Below are positions 25,322-33,975 of a stretch of 64,000 nt of DNA, piece by piece. The notes beneath the pieces were generated by a model. That model searched no databases and was not told the DNA's origin. It saw nothing but the letters and a program-made list of their open reading frames with translations. The first letter of the stretch is position 1, and each line of letters opens with the position of its first letter. Position numbers and translations under genes: made by a program. Source of the DNA: Diaminobutyricibacter sp. McL0608 (GTDB lineage Bacteria; Actinomycetota; Actinomycetes; Actinomycetales; Microbacteriaceae); contig NZ_CP154826.1 in NCBI RefSeq assembly GCF_039613825.1, forward strand, positions 2,232,001 to 2,296,000. The letters are read 5' to 3'.

Positions 25322-25987
25322 TCAGAGCCGGGTCAGGCCGTCCGCGATGACGACGAAGCCGACGAGCACGAGGATCAGCGCCGAGACGATCCTGTTGTTG
25401 GCCTCGAGCCATTTGCGCGCATTCACCAGAGGGATCTCTGTGCGACGCGGCGCCACCAGTCGCGCGATGATCGGAATGGCGACGGTCGATGCCGCGACCA
25501 GCGTGTAGATCAGGACGACCACCGCCACTTCGCCCGGCGAAAGTCCGTCGCCCCGAAGCGAGAGACCGGCCGCCGCACTCAGCAGGATCGCCTTCGGGCG
25601 CACATTGAGCAGCAGCGCGAAGCCGAGAGACGACCAGGGCCCGAACGAGCTCACTGCCTCCAGCCACCGGGGCACGCCCGACGCCGGGTTGCGCCGCCCC
25701 CGCGTCCAGTTGAAGACGGAGAGCGCTATGAGCGCGACCCCGATCACGATGAGGGCGCTTCCGAGGGCCACCTGCGACTGCCTCGGCACTGTGCCCGGCA
25801 CGGCCTGTGCGATCCAGGTCAGAACGACGAGCACGAGTGCTATCCCGAGGATCCAGCCGATCAGGAACGGGATGGAGGACCGGTTCCGGTTCTTGGAGAG
25901 CAGGATGAGGATGGTCGCCATGATCGGGATGGAGCTGAGTGCGAATGCGACCGCGAGCGGCAGCACATGCCCCACAGCTGCCAGCAT
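25322..25987 (-). CDS. GAP family membrane protein (Sap/SfLAP-like)
   Basis: 221 residues with six hydrophobic segments. The opening LPLAVAFALSSIPIMATILILLSK is the recognised start of the GAP (SfLAP, sulfolipid-1-addressing protein) family; the middle SLGFALLLNVRPKAILLSAAAG and the final VGFVVIADGL match the repeat-like halves of the family. In mycobacteria a member exports a sulfolipid or glycopeptidolipid. Here it may move an envelope lipid or small molecule. It is divergent from the AI-2E transporter across 129 nt that contain a dyad operator, and TATCTT (minus strand, 26035-26040) could give it a promoter from the same site. Confidence 0.83.
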   Translation of the reverse strand: MLAAVGHVLPLAVAFALSSIPIMATILILLSKNRNRSSIPFLIGWILGIALVLVVLTWIAQAVPGTVPRQSQVALGSALIVIGVALIALSVFNWTRGRRNPASGVPRWLEAVSSFGPWSSLGFALLLNVRPKAILLSAAAGLSLRGDGLSPGEVAVVVLIYTLVAASTVAIPIIARLVAPRRTEIPLVNARKWLEANNRIVSALILVLVGFVVIADGLTRL

Positions 25988-26062
25988 CGTTCCCCGCCCC
26001 ACTTTCCGGATAGCGCGCGGGCGCCCCTCCGTGAAAGATAGTGCGCACACCGTGCTCGTCCA

Positions 26063-26109
26063 CATCACCCCGTTGGGATGATGTACCCGACTGCGTCGAA
26101 CCCTAGCGT
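26063..26109 (+). promoter_or_regulatory. Dyad operator and -10 of the AI-2E transporter gene
   Basis: CATCACCC-CGTTG-GGATGATG (26063-26083) is followed by exactly 20 nt and the -10-like TAGCGT (26104-26109). The ATG at 26117 is 7 nt further on, so the mRNA should be leaderless. The same dyad and spacing occur before gadB, aquaporin and the 31294 gene. Confidence 0.75.
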
Positions 26110-26116
26110 AAGGCCC

Positions 26117-27262
26117 ATGAGCGGCACTCCAGGTTTTCCCAGGGGCACGAACATCCTCGTCGCCCTCGGCGCCGCGACGCTGACCGCGATCGGCATCAGC
26201 TCGATCAAAGGCATCCTCGCGCCTGTGCTGCTCACCCTCATCCTGACGATCTGCGCCAACCCGGTTCGGACCGGATTGCTGAAACGCGGAGTGCCCGGTG
26301 GACTCGCGACTGGATCCGTCATCCTCGTCGTCTTCGGACTGCTCGCCGGCTTCACCTACACGCTCATCCTGGCCACAGCCCAGTTCGTGGCCATGCTGCC
26401 CAGCTATTCGAAGCAGTTCGAGCAGATCGGCGCAAGCATCGGGGCATGGCTGACCAGCATCGGGGTCGGCCCCGACCAGGTGCAGGCGGTCGAGAAGGGA
26501 CTCACGCCGAGCAATCTCGGACACATCATCTCGAGTGCGCTGGGCAGTGTGGTCAGCATCACGGGGGCACTCGTGATCATCCTGACCATGATGATCCTGA
26601 TGGCAGCGGACGCTGCGTACGCGCGGACGATCCTCCACCAGCTGGGTACGCGCAACCCCGACCTGGTGACCTCTTTCACCGACTATGCGTCGAATGTGCG
26701 CCGCTACATGGTGGTGACGACGGTTCTCGGTGTCGTACAGGGCACGCTGAACGCGATCGCCCTCTACATCCTGCACGTGCCGGCCGCACTGCTCTGGGGC
26801 CTCCTGGCCTTCCTCTGCAGCTTCATTCCTAACATCGGCTACTTCTTCGCGCTGATCCCGCCGCTCGTCTTCGGTTTCCTCGTCGGCGGGTGGCCGACCG
26901 TCATCGCAGTCATCATCGTCTACGGCGTCATCAACGCGGTGGTGCAGTCGATCATCCAGCCTCGCGTCGTCGGGCACGCCGTCTCGCTCAGCCAGACCAT
27001 CACGTTCTTCTCCGTCCTGTTCTGGGCGGTGGTGATCGGTCCGATCGGCGCGATCCTGGCCATCCCGCTGACCCTGCTCGGCAAGGCGATCCTCATCGAC
27101 TCGAACCCCGCGGCGCACTGGTGGCGTCCGGCACTCGGGCCGACGACCGAGACGCGCGACCTCCAGAAGGCGGAGGAGGCCGAAGCCAAGCACGACCGCA
27201 AGGACCGGCGCGACGCGAAGAAGCACCCGTCGCAGACCGAGCCCACGCCGACCGACGCCTAG
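26117..27262 (+). CDS. AI-2E/PerM family transporter
   Basis: 381 residues. About eight hydrophobic segments are seen, with the family's arrangement: two pairs of N-terminal helices, a long amphipathic region (SKQFEQIGASIGAWLTSIGVGPDQVQ...), then FIPNIGYFFALIPPLVFGFLVGGWPTVIAV and QPRVVGHAVSLSQTITFFSVLFW, highly conserved in AI-2E/PerM proteins. The last 45 residues are a charged cytoplasmic tail. Members export small molecules or ions (TqsA, Na+/H+ antiporters). The start at 26117 is chosen because TAGCGT lies 7 nt upstream; an earlier ATG at 26078 would overlap the operator. Confidence 0.9.
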   Translation: MSGTPGFPRGTNILVALGAATLTAIGISSIKGILAPVLLTLILTICANPVRTGLLKRGVPGGLATGSVILVVFGLLAGFTYTLILATAQFVAMLPSYSKQFEQIGASIGAWLTSIGVGPDQVQAVEKGLTPSNLGHIISSALGSVVSITGALVIILTMMILMAADAAYARTILHQLGTRNPDLVTSFTDYASNVRRYMVVTTVLGVVQGTLNAIALYILHVPAALLWGLLAFLCSFIPNIGYFFALIPPLVFGFLVGGWPTVIAVIIVYGVINAVVQSIIQPRVVGHAVSLSQTITFFSVLFWAVVIGPIGAILAIPLTLLGKAILIDSNPAAHWWRPALGPTTETRDLQKAEEAEAKHDRKDRRDAKKHPSQTEPTPTDA

Positions 27263-27272
27263 CCTGCGGTCG

Positions 27273-27329
27273 CGAGCACAGGAAAAAGCGGCTTATGTCT
27301 CGTTCATGAGCCGCTTTCTCCTGTGCTCG
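27273..27329. terminator. Bidirectional hairpin terminator, class 1
   Basis: Two 21-nt arms, left CGAGCACAGGAAAAAGCGGCT, written here as CGAGCACAGG then AAAAAGCGGCT, and right its complement with one mismatch, enclose 15 nt. It lies between the convergent AI-2E and DUF2252 genes. A/T runs on both sides of the stem suit termination on either strand. Related copies are at 48671 and 56944. Confidence 0.8.
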
Positions 27330-27345
27330 GCGAAGACGTGCGCGG

Positions 27346-28770
27346 TCAGAGGCCCGGCTGGGCCTCGAGACGGCCGGAGGCGATCGCTTCGAGGAACGCT
27401 TCGTAGTCCTGCTCGTTCTGGTCGGCGTACGCCTCGGCGAAATCGGCGATGATCTCGTCGAAGCGACTGCTGCCGCCCATGTAGGCCGCGATCGCCACCC
27501 GGTCGCCCGAGCGAGCATGGGCGCGGGCGAGTGTTTCGCCGCAGACCTGGGCGTAGAGCTTCACGCCGACCGGACGGCTGTTCTCGATCTCGAAGGAGCC
27601 TTTCCAGTCGTGCAGCTGACGGATGTAGAAGTCACGCTCCTGTCCGTCGTAGCCGGCGACCCTCTGCCAGCCGAGGAAGATGTCGCTCGCCGACTGCATC
27701 AGCCGCTGTCCGCGCACCACCCTTTCGCCGTGCGTCTCGTATTCGCTCGGCGCCACGAAACGCTCCAGTACGGAGGGCTGAGCCTCCTTCGCCTGCAACA
27801 CCAGGTAATCCTTCTTGTTGCGGCCTTTGAGGAGGACGACCCACGCGCGCGTTCCGACGCTTCCGACGCCGACCACCTTCCTGGCCATGTGCACGTAGGA
27901 GTACTCCTCGATCGGGTGGTGCTTGAACAGCAGGGTTTGCGTGTAGTTCTCGATGATGCGCGAAATGAAGGCCTCATCCCGTCGCCGCTCCAGGGCATCG
28001 GGGACGATGTTCTCGATTGGTTCGATGAGGGGAGGATCCGGCAGGATGCGCAGCTCGCCGTCGACGACGCCGACGAGTTTCTCGAACGCACCCATGCTGT
28101 CCTTGGTCCGCGCCTTCGCGATGATCTGGGCGGTGCGTTCCGTCTGCTGGGCGCCGGCCTTCTCATCGCGCTGCTGCTGCTTCACCCAGTCGAGCATCTG
28201 GTCGGCGTCCATGTGGTCGTACCACGCGGCCAGGACCGGGATGGACGCCGAATAGCGCATCTGCTTGCGGTAGCCGCGCACGGCGGCGACGACGATCTCC
28301 CGACGCTCGATCGGCGAGAAGCCGCGGTATCGGGATGCGATCTCGAAGCTCGTGACCAGCCGTTTCAGGTCCCATTCCCACGGACCGGGCAGCGTCTCGT
28401 CGAAGTCGTTGAGGTCGAAGATCAGCGTGCGCTCCGGGGTGCCGAACAGGCCGAAATTCGAGAGGTGAGCGTCACCGCAGATCTGGGTGCTCATCCCGGA
28501 GTCGAGCGTGCCGGAGAGGTCGGACGCCATGATCAGTGCCGCACCGCGGTAGAAGGCGAACGGGGAGACCATCATGCGCCCGTACCGGATCGGCACGAGC
28601 TCGGGCACCCGGCTTTCGGCCTGCTCCGCGAGGAGCGACACCGGGTCGAGGCGGTCGTCTGGGGGCTCCCACAGGGACTGGACGGATCGCGGCGTTCGCT
28701 CACGGGCAGCGCGACCGAGCGCCTCCCGTGCTTCGAAATCGTGCAATGAGACTTCGATCGTCGACTCCAT
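27346..28770 (-). CDS. DUF2252 protein
   Basis: 474 residues, the family's usual length. DUF2252 blocks are clear: PFAFYRGAALIMASDL, ICGDAHLSNFGLFGTPERTLIFDLNDFDET and PWEWDLKRLVTS, which correspond to the catalytic loop of the kinase-like fold (D-x-H-x-x-N and DxND), plus YVHMARKVVGVGSVGTRAWVVLL and the late QVCGETLARAHARSGD. The biochemical activity is unknown. The ATG has AAGGA 7 nt upstream and is 30 nt after the glutamate decarboxylase stop, so it is probably transcribed from the gadB promoter and belongs to the same dyad-controlled stress set. Confidence 0.9.
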   Translation of the reverse strand: MESTIEVSLHDFEAREALGRAARERTPRSVQSLWEPPDDRLDPVSLLAEQAESRVPELVPIRYGRMMVSPFAFYRGAALIMASDLSGTLDSGMSTQICGDAHLSNFGLFGTPERTLIFDLNDFDETLPGPWEWDLKRLVTSFEIASRYRGFSPIERREIVVAAVRGYRKQMRYSASIPVLAAWYDHMDADQMLDWVKQQQRDEKAGAQQTERTAQIIAKARTKDSMGAFEKLVGVVDGELRILPDPPLIEPIENIVPDALERRRDEAFISRIIENYTQTLLFKHHPIEEYSYVHMARKVVGVGSVGTRAWVVLLKGRNKKDYLVLQAKEAQPSVLERFVAPSEYETHGERVVRGQRLMQSASDIFLGWQRVAGYDGQERDFYIRQLHDWKGSFEIENSRPVGVKLYAQVCGETLARAHARSGDRVAIAAYMGGSSRFDEIIADFAEAYADQNEQDYEAFLEAIASGRLEAQPGL

Positions 28771-28800
28771 GACGCATCCTTTCGATTCAGCCCCCGGCGC

Positions 28801-30225
28801 TCAGTGGGTGAACGACGAGACCAGTCCTTCCGTCGGCATCGGCGACTCGAGTGCATCGAGGTAGGCGGCTGCCTCGGCGATGTCGATGACGAGGCTTTCC
28901 GCCAGGTTCCGGCTGAGCCCGTTGCGCACGACGATGCGCTGGACGACGATGTCGGTCAGGTCGTCGGGCATCGGGTAGGCGGGAATCAGCCAGCCCTTCA
29001 GGCGCAGGCGTTCCGACAGGTGATAGAGATTCCACTTGTCGGTGTGGCCCTTTGCGAGCTGCCAGGCGAAGACGGGAATGTCGGTGCCGTCGTTCCAGAG
29101 CTCGAAAGCGGGCATCCTGCCGATCTCGCTCGCGAGATACACGGCGACCTCCTGCGAGGCCTTCTGCACGCGGTAGTACCCGTCGAATCCAAGACGGAGG
29201 AACAGGTAGTACTGCAGCAGCACCTGCGCGCCCGGGCGCGAGAAGTTGAGCGCGAAGCTCGGCATGTGGCCGCCCAGGTAGGTGACGTCGAAGACGAGTT
29301 CCTTCGGCAGGTCGTCGACGGTACGCCAGATGACCCAGCCGAGTCCCGGGTAGACGAGGCCGTACTTGTGGGCGGAGGTGCTGATGGAGGCGACCCGGGC
29401 CAGCCGAAAGTCCCAGAGGAGGTCGGGCTGCAGGAACGGAGCGATCATGCCGCCGGATGCACCGTCGACGTGGATGGGGATGTCGAGCCCGGTGGACTGC
29501 TGGATGCGATCGAGCGCCTGGGCGATCTTCTCGACCGGCTCGTACATGCCCGTGTAGGTGACGCCCATGATCGCGACGACGCCGATCGTGTTCTCGTCGA
29601 CGTACGACTCCAGGTCGTGACCGTCGAGGACTTTGTGTTCGAGCGAGATCGGAACGTAGCGCGGTTCGACATCCCAGTAGTTGCAGAATTTCTCCCAGCA
29701 CACCTGCACAGCGCTCGAGAGGATGAGGTTCGGCTTGTCGGCCGGTTTGCCGTCGGCTTTGCGCGCGAGCTGCCAGCGGCGCTTCAGTGCGAGACCGGCG
29801 AGCATGCACGCTTCTGAGGACCCGATCGTGGAAGTGCCGATCGCGTTCTCCGGGTCCGGCGCGTGCCAGAGACCCGCCATCATCTTCCAGCAGCGGGTCT
29901 CGATGGCGGCGGTCTGGGGGTACTCGTCCTTGTCGACCATGTTCTTGTCGGCCGACTCGGCGTAGATCCGGTTCGCGAACGAGTCCATCCAGGTGCCGAC
30001 GAAGGTGGCGAGGTTGAGTCGCGAATTGCCGTCGAGCATCGCTTCGTCGTGCACGATCTGGTAGGCGGTCTCGGGCAGGGATTCACCGGGCGGCAAGGCG
30101 TTGAGCGGAAAATCTGTCGACTCGCCCGCGCGCGCGAAGATCGGGTTGAGCTGGTTCTGGTCACCGATTCCGGTGAAAGCGTGGGGCACATCGCCGTGTT
30201 TGAGGGATTCGTTGGCGGTCGTCAT
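28801..30225 (-). CDS. gadB: Glutamate decarboxylase
   Basis: 474 residues from the ATG at 30225. It is a group II PLP decarboxylase converting L-glutamate to GABA and CO2 with consumption of a proton, which gives acid resistance. HVDGASGG carries the PLP-pyridine Asp (D254), and STSAHKYG carries the PLP lysine (K287). TSTIGSSEACMLAGLALKRRW and VTYLGGHMPSFALNFSRPG are family blocks. The C terminus lacks a calmodulin-binding extension. The ATG is 7 nt after TAGCGT, so the mRNA looks leaderless, and a 21-bp dyad stands 20 nt upstream of that hexamer. DUF2252 follows after 30 nt. No glutamate/GABA antiporter is nearby. Confidence 0.94.
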   Translation of the reverse strand: MTTANESLKHGDVPHAFTGIGDQNQLNPIFARAGESTDFPLNALPPGESLPETAYQIVHDEAMLDGNSRLNLATFVGTWMDSFANRIYAESADKNMVDKDEYPQTAAIETRCWKMMAGLWHAPDPENAIGTSTIGSSEACMLAGLALKRRWQLARKADGKPADKPNLILSSAVQVCWEKFCNYWDVEPRYVPISLEHKVLDGHDLESYVDENTIGVVAIMGVTYTGMYEPVEKIAQALDRIQQSTGLDIPIHVDGASGGMIAPFLQPDLLWDFRLARVASISTSAHKYGLVYPGLGWVIWRTVDDLPKELVFDVTYLGGHMPSFALNFSRPGAQVLLQYYLFLRLGFDGYYRVQKASQEVAVYLASEIGRMPAFELWNDGTDIPVFAWQLAKGHTDKWNLYHLSERLRLKGWLIPAYPMPDDLTDIVVQRIVVRNGLSRNLAESLVIDIAEAAAYLDALESPMPTEGLVSSFTH

Positions 30226-30232
30226 GCCTGCC

Positions 30233-30279
30233 ACGCTAAGAACTCGGGCCGACGATGGCATCATCCAATACGGGTGATG
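30233..30279 (-). promoter_or_regulatory. Dyad operator and -10 of gadB
   Basis: On the minus strand CATCACCC-GTATT-GGATGATG (plus 30259-30279) is followed by exactly 20 nt, TAGCGT (30233-30238), 7 nt and the ATG at 30225. The layout is base-for-base comparable to the AI-2E promoter at 26063. Confidence 0.75.
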
Positions 30280-30310
30280 TGCCGCGCCTTCGTGAGCGGC
30301 GTGCGCAGGT

Positions 30311-31159
30311 TCACGGGTTCTCCGGCTTGGCGACCTCTGTGTTCAATGCGCCCTGCGCGGCCCCTGAGCCGGACGCGCCCCCGCCCTGGCCGCGCAGCAG
30401 GAAAGCCGCGCCGACGGCGACCACCGCGCCAGCGATCGGCCCCACCACGTAGACCCAGTACGACGCGAAGTCACCAGCGAGCAGGTCGGGGCCGAAGGTG
30501 CGGGCCGGGTTCATCGAGGCGCCAGAGATGGGGCTGCCCCACAGGCCGGCGAGGGCGATGTAGGCGCCGACACCGAACGCGCCGATGATGCCGAGGTTCT
30601 GGGCGCCCGAGGCGGTACCGAGGATGACGCTGACGAGGCCGAAGGTCAGCACCAGTTCCATGACGAACGCGATCCCGGCCGAGTATCCGCTCGCCGGGTA
30701 GTTCGAGCCGTACTTCGCCGAGACGGGCAGCACACCGGTCAGGAACCAGGCGGCAAGGGATGCGCCCGCCAACTGCACGATGATGTAACCGGGGACGCGC
30801 GCCCACGGGAAGTCGCCGCGCAGCGCGAACGCGATGCTCACAGCAGGGTTGAGGTGCGCGCCGGAGACCTTGCCCATGAACAGGATGATCGCGAACACCA
30901 TCAGGCCGGGGGCGACGACCGCGTCGGTCCGGGAGATCGTGTTCGGGAACGCCTGGCCCATCATCCCGCCGCCGGCGGCGACGAGCACGAGGAAGAAGGT
31001 GCCGAAGAGTTCGGAGAAGAGCCGCCGCCACTCCTGGGAGCCGTCGTGGAAGTCTTCGATCGCCTTGTCCACACTGACGGGCAGGTGCATGATGCGCCCG
31101 TGAACCAGGTCGGACATCACGGCGTTGGCCGGCTTGTCGAGTTCGTTTTCGTCGCTCAT
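30311..31159 (-). CDS. Aquaporin (MIP family)
   Basis: 282 residues with six membrane segments and both aquaporin boxes: SGAHLNPAVS (N104-P-A) and SGASMNPART near residue 220. The N-terminal 45 residues are a hydrophilic extension, and the C terminus is a short Gly/Ala-rich tail. Arg after the second NPA and the flanking residues favour a water channel over a glycerol facilitator, but the selectivity filter cannot be decided by eye. The ATG is 6 nt after TAAATT, itself 20 nt from a dyad operator, indicating a leaderless mRNA controlled with gadB and the AI-2E gene. The same dyad faces the divergent membrane protein at 31294. Confidence 0.93.
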   Translation of the reverse strand: MSDENELDKPANAVMSDLVHGRIMHLPVSVDKAIEDFHDGSQEWRRLFSELFGTFFLVLVAAGGGMMGQAFPNTISRTDAVVAPGLMVFAIILFMGKVSGAHLNPAVSIAFALRGDFPWARVPGYIIVQLAGASLAAWFLTGVLPVSAKYGSNYPASGYSAGIAFVMELVLTFGLVSVILGTASGAQNLGIIGAFGVGAYIALAGLWGSPISGASMNPARTFGPDLLAGDFASYWVYVVGPIAGAVVAVGAAFLLRGQGGGASGSGAAQGALNTEVAKPENP

Positions 31160-31165
31160 GGCGAC

Positions 31166-31238
31166 AATTTAGTCCTCAGCCCCCTGTCGGCGATCACCCG
31201 GAAAGGATGATGTAGCCGGGGAGCATCCGCGTTAGCTT
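31166..31238. promoter_or_regulatory. Dyad operator serving two divergent promoters
   Basis: GATCACCC-GGAAA-GGATGATG occupies 31192-31212. On the minus strand TAAATT (31166-31171) follows after exactly 20 nt and leads to aquaporin. On the plus strand TAGCTT (31233-31238) also follows after exactly 20 nt and leads to the gene at 31294. Equal spacing on both sides supports one protein activating both. Confidence 0.75.
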
Positions 31239-31293
31239 GTGGCCGAGTGGCCGGCCCGACCCTCCGGCCGCGAACGGATCCGGGGAGTGTGTG

Positions 31294-31938
31294 ATGAGTG
31301 CTGACCCGGTATTCCGCCTCCGGCGCGAAGCCTGGGGGTTCGCGATCGGCTCGCTCTTCTTCATGGTCGGAGCGGTTCCGTTCTACGCGGAGGCGGTCGG
31401 CACGACGGTCGACAACCTGACGTTCTTCATTGGCGCCCTGTTCTTCACTGGGGCTGCGCTCATCCAGTTGGGCCTGAGCGGCCGGCGGCCGCCGCGTCGC
31501 GGGACGAACCGTCCGGACTCGTTCGACTGGTGGTCGGCGGCGGTCCAGTTCGTCGGCACCCTGTTCTTCAACATCAGTACGACGGATGCGCTGCTCCACT
31601 CGATCAACGACGCCGCGCGGGTCAACGACGGGTGGCGACCGGACGTGTTCGGGTCGATCTGCTTCCTCGTCTCGAGTGCGTTCGCGGTGGTCGCGACGAC
31701 GGAACGCGAACGGCTCTGGGATCCACGGGCGCGCACCTGGCAGTGCACGTGGCTGAACATGACGGGCTCGGTGCTGTTCGGCCTGTCTGCGATCGGTGCG
31801 TACGTCATCCCGTCGACCGGCGACCTGCTGAGCCTCTTCTGGGCGAACGCTGGCACGCTCCTCGGGGCGGCGTGCTTCTTCGTCGCGGCCCTGCTGAGCC
31901 GGCCCGCGCGGGTGCCGGCGCCCACGCCCCAGCACTAG
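31294..31938 (+). CDS. Multi-pass membrane protein, YrhK-like
   Basis: 214 residues with GGGGAG 6 nt before the ATG. Five or six hydrophobic segments are predicted; conserved-looking pieces are AVQFVGTLFFNISTTDALLHS and DVFGSICFLVSSAFAVVAT, which recall the YrhK domain. There is no catalytic motif. It is divergent from aquaporin and shares its dyad operator, so it probably belongs to the same envelope or osmotic response. Family assignment is tentative; membrane nature is firm. Confidence 0.75.
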   Translation: MSADPVFRLRREAWGFAIGSLFFMVGAVPFYAEAVGTTVDNLTFFIGALFFTGAALIQLGLSGRRPPRRGTNRPDSFDWWSAAVQFVGTLFFNISTTDALLHSINDAARVNDGWRPDVFGSICFLVSSAFAVVATTERERLWDPRARTWQCTWLNMTGSVLFGLSAIGAYVIPSTGDLLSLFWANAGTLLGAACFFVAALLSRPARVPAPTPQH

Positions 31939-32025
31939 TGCACCGGCTGCGCCTCGTCGCACTAGTTTCGGGACGGAAGTAGTGCGGCGACCGATCGGGG
32001 GCGCCGCAGCGGGCCGGCGGCAGCG

Positions 32026-32823
32026 TCAGGCGGCGACGGATGCGCGGACCGCCCAGGCGCGCGCGACCAGGGCGATGGAGCCGTCCGCCTCGATCGGCAG
32101 CCGCTCGCGGATGCGGTCGCGCAGCCGCCCACGCGCCGACTCGTCGAGCGAGGCGACATAGGTGGGAGCCGGACCCTGCCCGCCGAGGAACGGCTGCCAG
32201 TAGTCGTCGAAGTCGGCGAACGTCGTCGGAACATCGATGGACCGGGCGTGCGGTCCGGTGAGGCCGGCCCCCGCGAAGAGCTCCTCCAGGCGTCCCGGGT
32301 CGCTGATCGGAAACCGCGCCCCCTCGTCCGGCGCGGCGGGGTCGAGCTCGAGCGCCGCACCCCAGAAGTAACGCATCAGCTCCATGTGGCCGACGTAGTC
32401 CCAGACGTAGGCGGCGATGGTGCCGCCCACGCGTGTCACACGGCGTGCCTCGGCGACGGCGGCCCGCGCATCCGGAACGAAGTTCAGCACCAGCCCGGAG
32501 ACGGTGACATCGACGGATGCATCCGGCAGCGGAATCGCGTCGGCGCCCGCCCGATGCAGCTCGACGCGGCCGCCCAGCCGTCGCATCGCATCCGCCACGA
32601 AGGCTTCGGACGGCTCGACACCGACCACCGACGCCGGCGCGCAACGGTCGAGGATCTCGGCGGTGAGCGCTCCGGTGCCACTGCCCACGTCGAGCCAGCG
32701 CAGACCGGGGGGCAGCTCCAGCCATTCCAGGAACACGCGCGCGACGAGGGAGCTCCAGCGTCCGATGTAGCGCTCGTAGCCGTCGCCACGCTCCCAGGTG
32801 TCGGGTGCGCCTGTCTGTGTCAC
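32026..32823 (-). CDS. Class I SAM-dependent methyltransferase
   Basis: 265 residues from a GTG at 32823 with GAGGAGG 6 nt upstream. Motif I is LDVGSGTGALTAEIL (near residue 45), followed by VVGVEPSEAFV (motif with acidic ribose ligand), ADAIPLPDASVDVTVSGLVLNFVPD (UbiE-like motif) and the post-motif VTRVGGTIAAYVWDY. The C-terminal half carries a substrate cap of the ubiquinone/menaquinone-type or small-molecule methyltransferases. No biosynthetic neighbours identify the substrate. The next gene on the same strand starts upstream at 33872. Confidence 0.88.
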   Translation of the reverse strand: MTQTGAPDTWERGDGYERYIGRWSSLVARVFLEWLELPPGLRWLDVGSGTGALTAEILDRCAPASVVGVEPSEAFVADAMRRLGGRVELHRAGADAIPLPDASVDVTVSGLVLNFVPDARAAVAEARRVTRVGGTIAAYVWDYVGHMELMRYFWGAALELDPAAPDEGARFPISDPGRLEELFAGAGLTGPHARSIDVPTTFADFDDYWQPFLGGQGPAPTYVASLDESARGRLRDRIRERLPIEADGSIALVARAWAVRASVAA

Positions 32824-32921
32824 GGCATCCTCCTCACCCGCGGTTGCTGCCTCTTCCAGTCTCCTCCGACTCGGCGACAATTCGTCAGTTTTTGCGAGAA
32901 TGCGGCTAGCCGGACCCGGCG

Positions 32922-33872
32922 CTAACCGAAGGTCGTCAGGATGCGCTCCATGAGGTGCGGCGCGAGCGGCTGGTCCGTCTCGAGCACGACCGTCACTGTG
33001 CGCGCGAAGCCTGATTCCTCGGATGCGTCGACTGCGCGGGTGCGTCCGCGTTCGGGTCCGTCGGTCACATCCACCTCGATGGCGACGATCGCCGAGCGCG
33101 CGGACTCCACACCTCCCACCAGGAGCGCGGCCGCCAGCGGATCGTGCAGGCCGCAACCGCGCCGGCCCAGATACGACACGTAGAACCCGAAGTAGGTCTC
33201 CAGCATGACCCCCAGGTTCTGGGGCAGAGGATGCGCGGAGCCGAGCAATCGCGTGCGGTCCGGCTCCTCGAGGAGATGCTGCAGCGTGACGTCGAGCGGC
33301 ACCAGGGTCACCGGCCATGCGGCCTCGACGACGGCGCGGGCGGCCTCGGGGTCGTGCCCGATGTTCGCCTCGGCGATCGGCGTGATGTTGCCGGGAACAT
33401 ACACGGCGCCACCCATGACGACGACCTCGCGCGCCCTCGTCGCGATGGTCGGGTCGAGCTCGAGCGCCAGCGCGAGGTTCGCGAGGGGACCCACCGCCAG
33501 CACGGTCAGCTCGCCGTCGTACTCGTGGGCGAGGCGCACCAGCATGCTCGCCGCGTCTTCGTCGACCGGCTGCAGCGTCGACGGCGGCAGCTCGACGCCA
33601 CCGATGCCGTTCCCGCCGTGCACGTCGGGCGCACCCCCCGCATAAGAGCCGACCAGCGGATCGTGTGCGCCCACTGCGACCGGCACCTCGGGGTGGCCTG
33701 CGAGCGCGAGCAGGTCGAGCGTGTTCCGCGCCGCCTGTGCTGCATCGGTGTTGCCGCTCACCGAACCGATGCCGACGAGCTCCACCTCCGGTGAGGCGAG
33801 CAGATAGGCGAGCGCGAGGGCATCATCCACTCCCGTATCGCAGTCGAAATAGACCGGTCGTCGCGCGCCCAT
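32922..33872 (-). CDS. Nucleoside hydrolase
   Basis: 316 residues from the ATG at 33872. The signature DCDTGVDDALAL at the N terminus holds the calcium-binding Asp cluster of inosine/uridine-preferring nucleoside hydrolases. VVMGGAVYVPGNITPIAEANIGHDPEAARAV is the conserved central block with the base-site Asn and the ligand Asp, and GLHDPLAAALLV contains the late Asp. It hydrolyses N-ribosidic bonds of ribonucleosides to base and ribose in salvage. The base preference cannot be read out. GAGGA stands about 10 nt upstream. Confidence 0.92.
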   Translation of the reverse strand: MGARRPVYFDCDTGVDDALALAYLLASPEVELVGIGSVSGNTDAAQAARNTLDLLALAGHPEVPVAVGAHDPLVGSYAGGAPDVHGGNGIGGVELPPSTLQPVDEDAASMLVRLAHEYDGELTVLAVGPLANLALALELDPTIATRAREVVVMGGAVYVPGNITPIAEANIGHDPEAARAVVEAAWPVTLVPLDVTLQHLLEEPDRTRLLGSAHPLPQNLGVMLETYFGFYVSYLGRRGCGLHDPLAAALLVGGVESARSAIVAIEVDVTDGPERGRTRAVDASEESGFARTVTVVLETDQPLAPHLMERILTTFG

Positions 33873-33975
33873 GGTCAGTGTTCCTCGTCTCTTCGCCCAA
33901 GCGATCCTAGCCCGACCACCCGGCACGAATCGGACGGAAGTCAACCCCTGCCGCTGGCGGGGTCACAGGAGTTGA

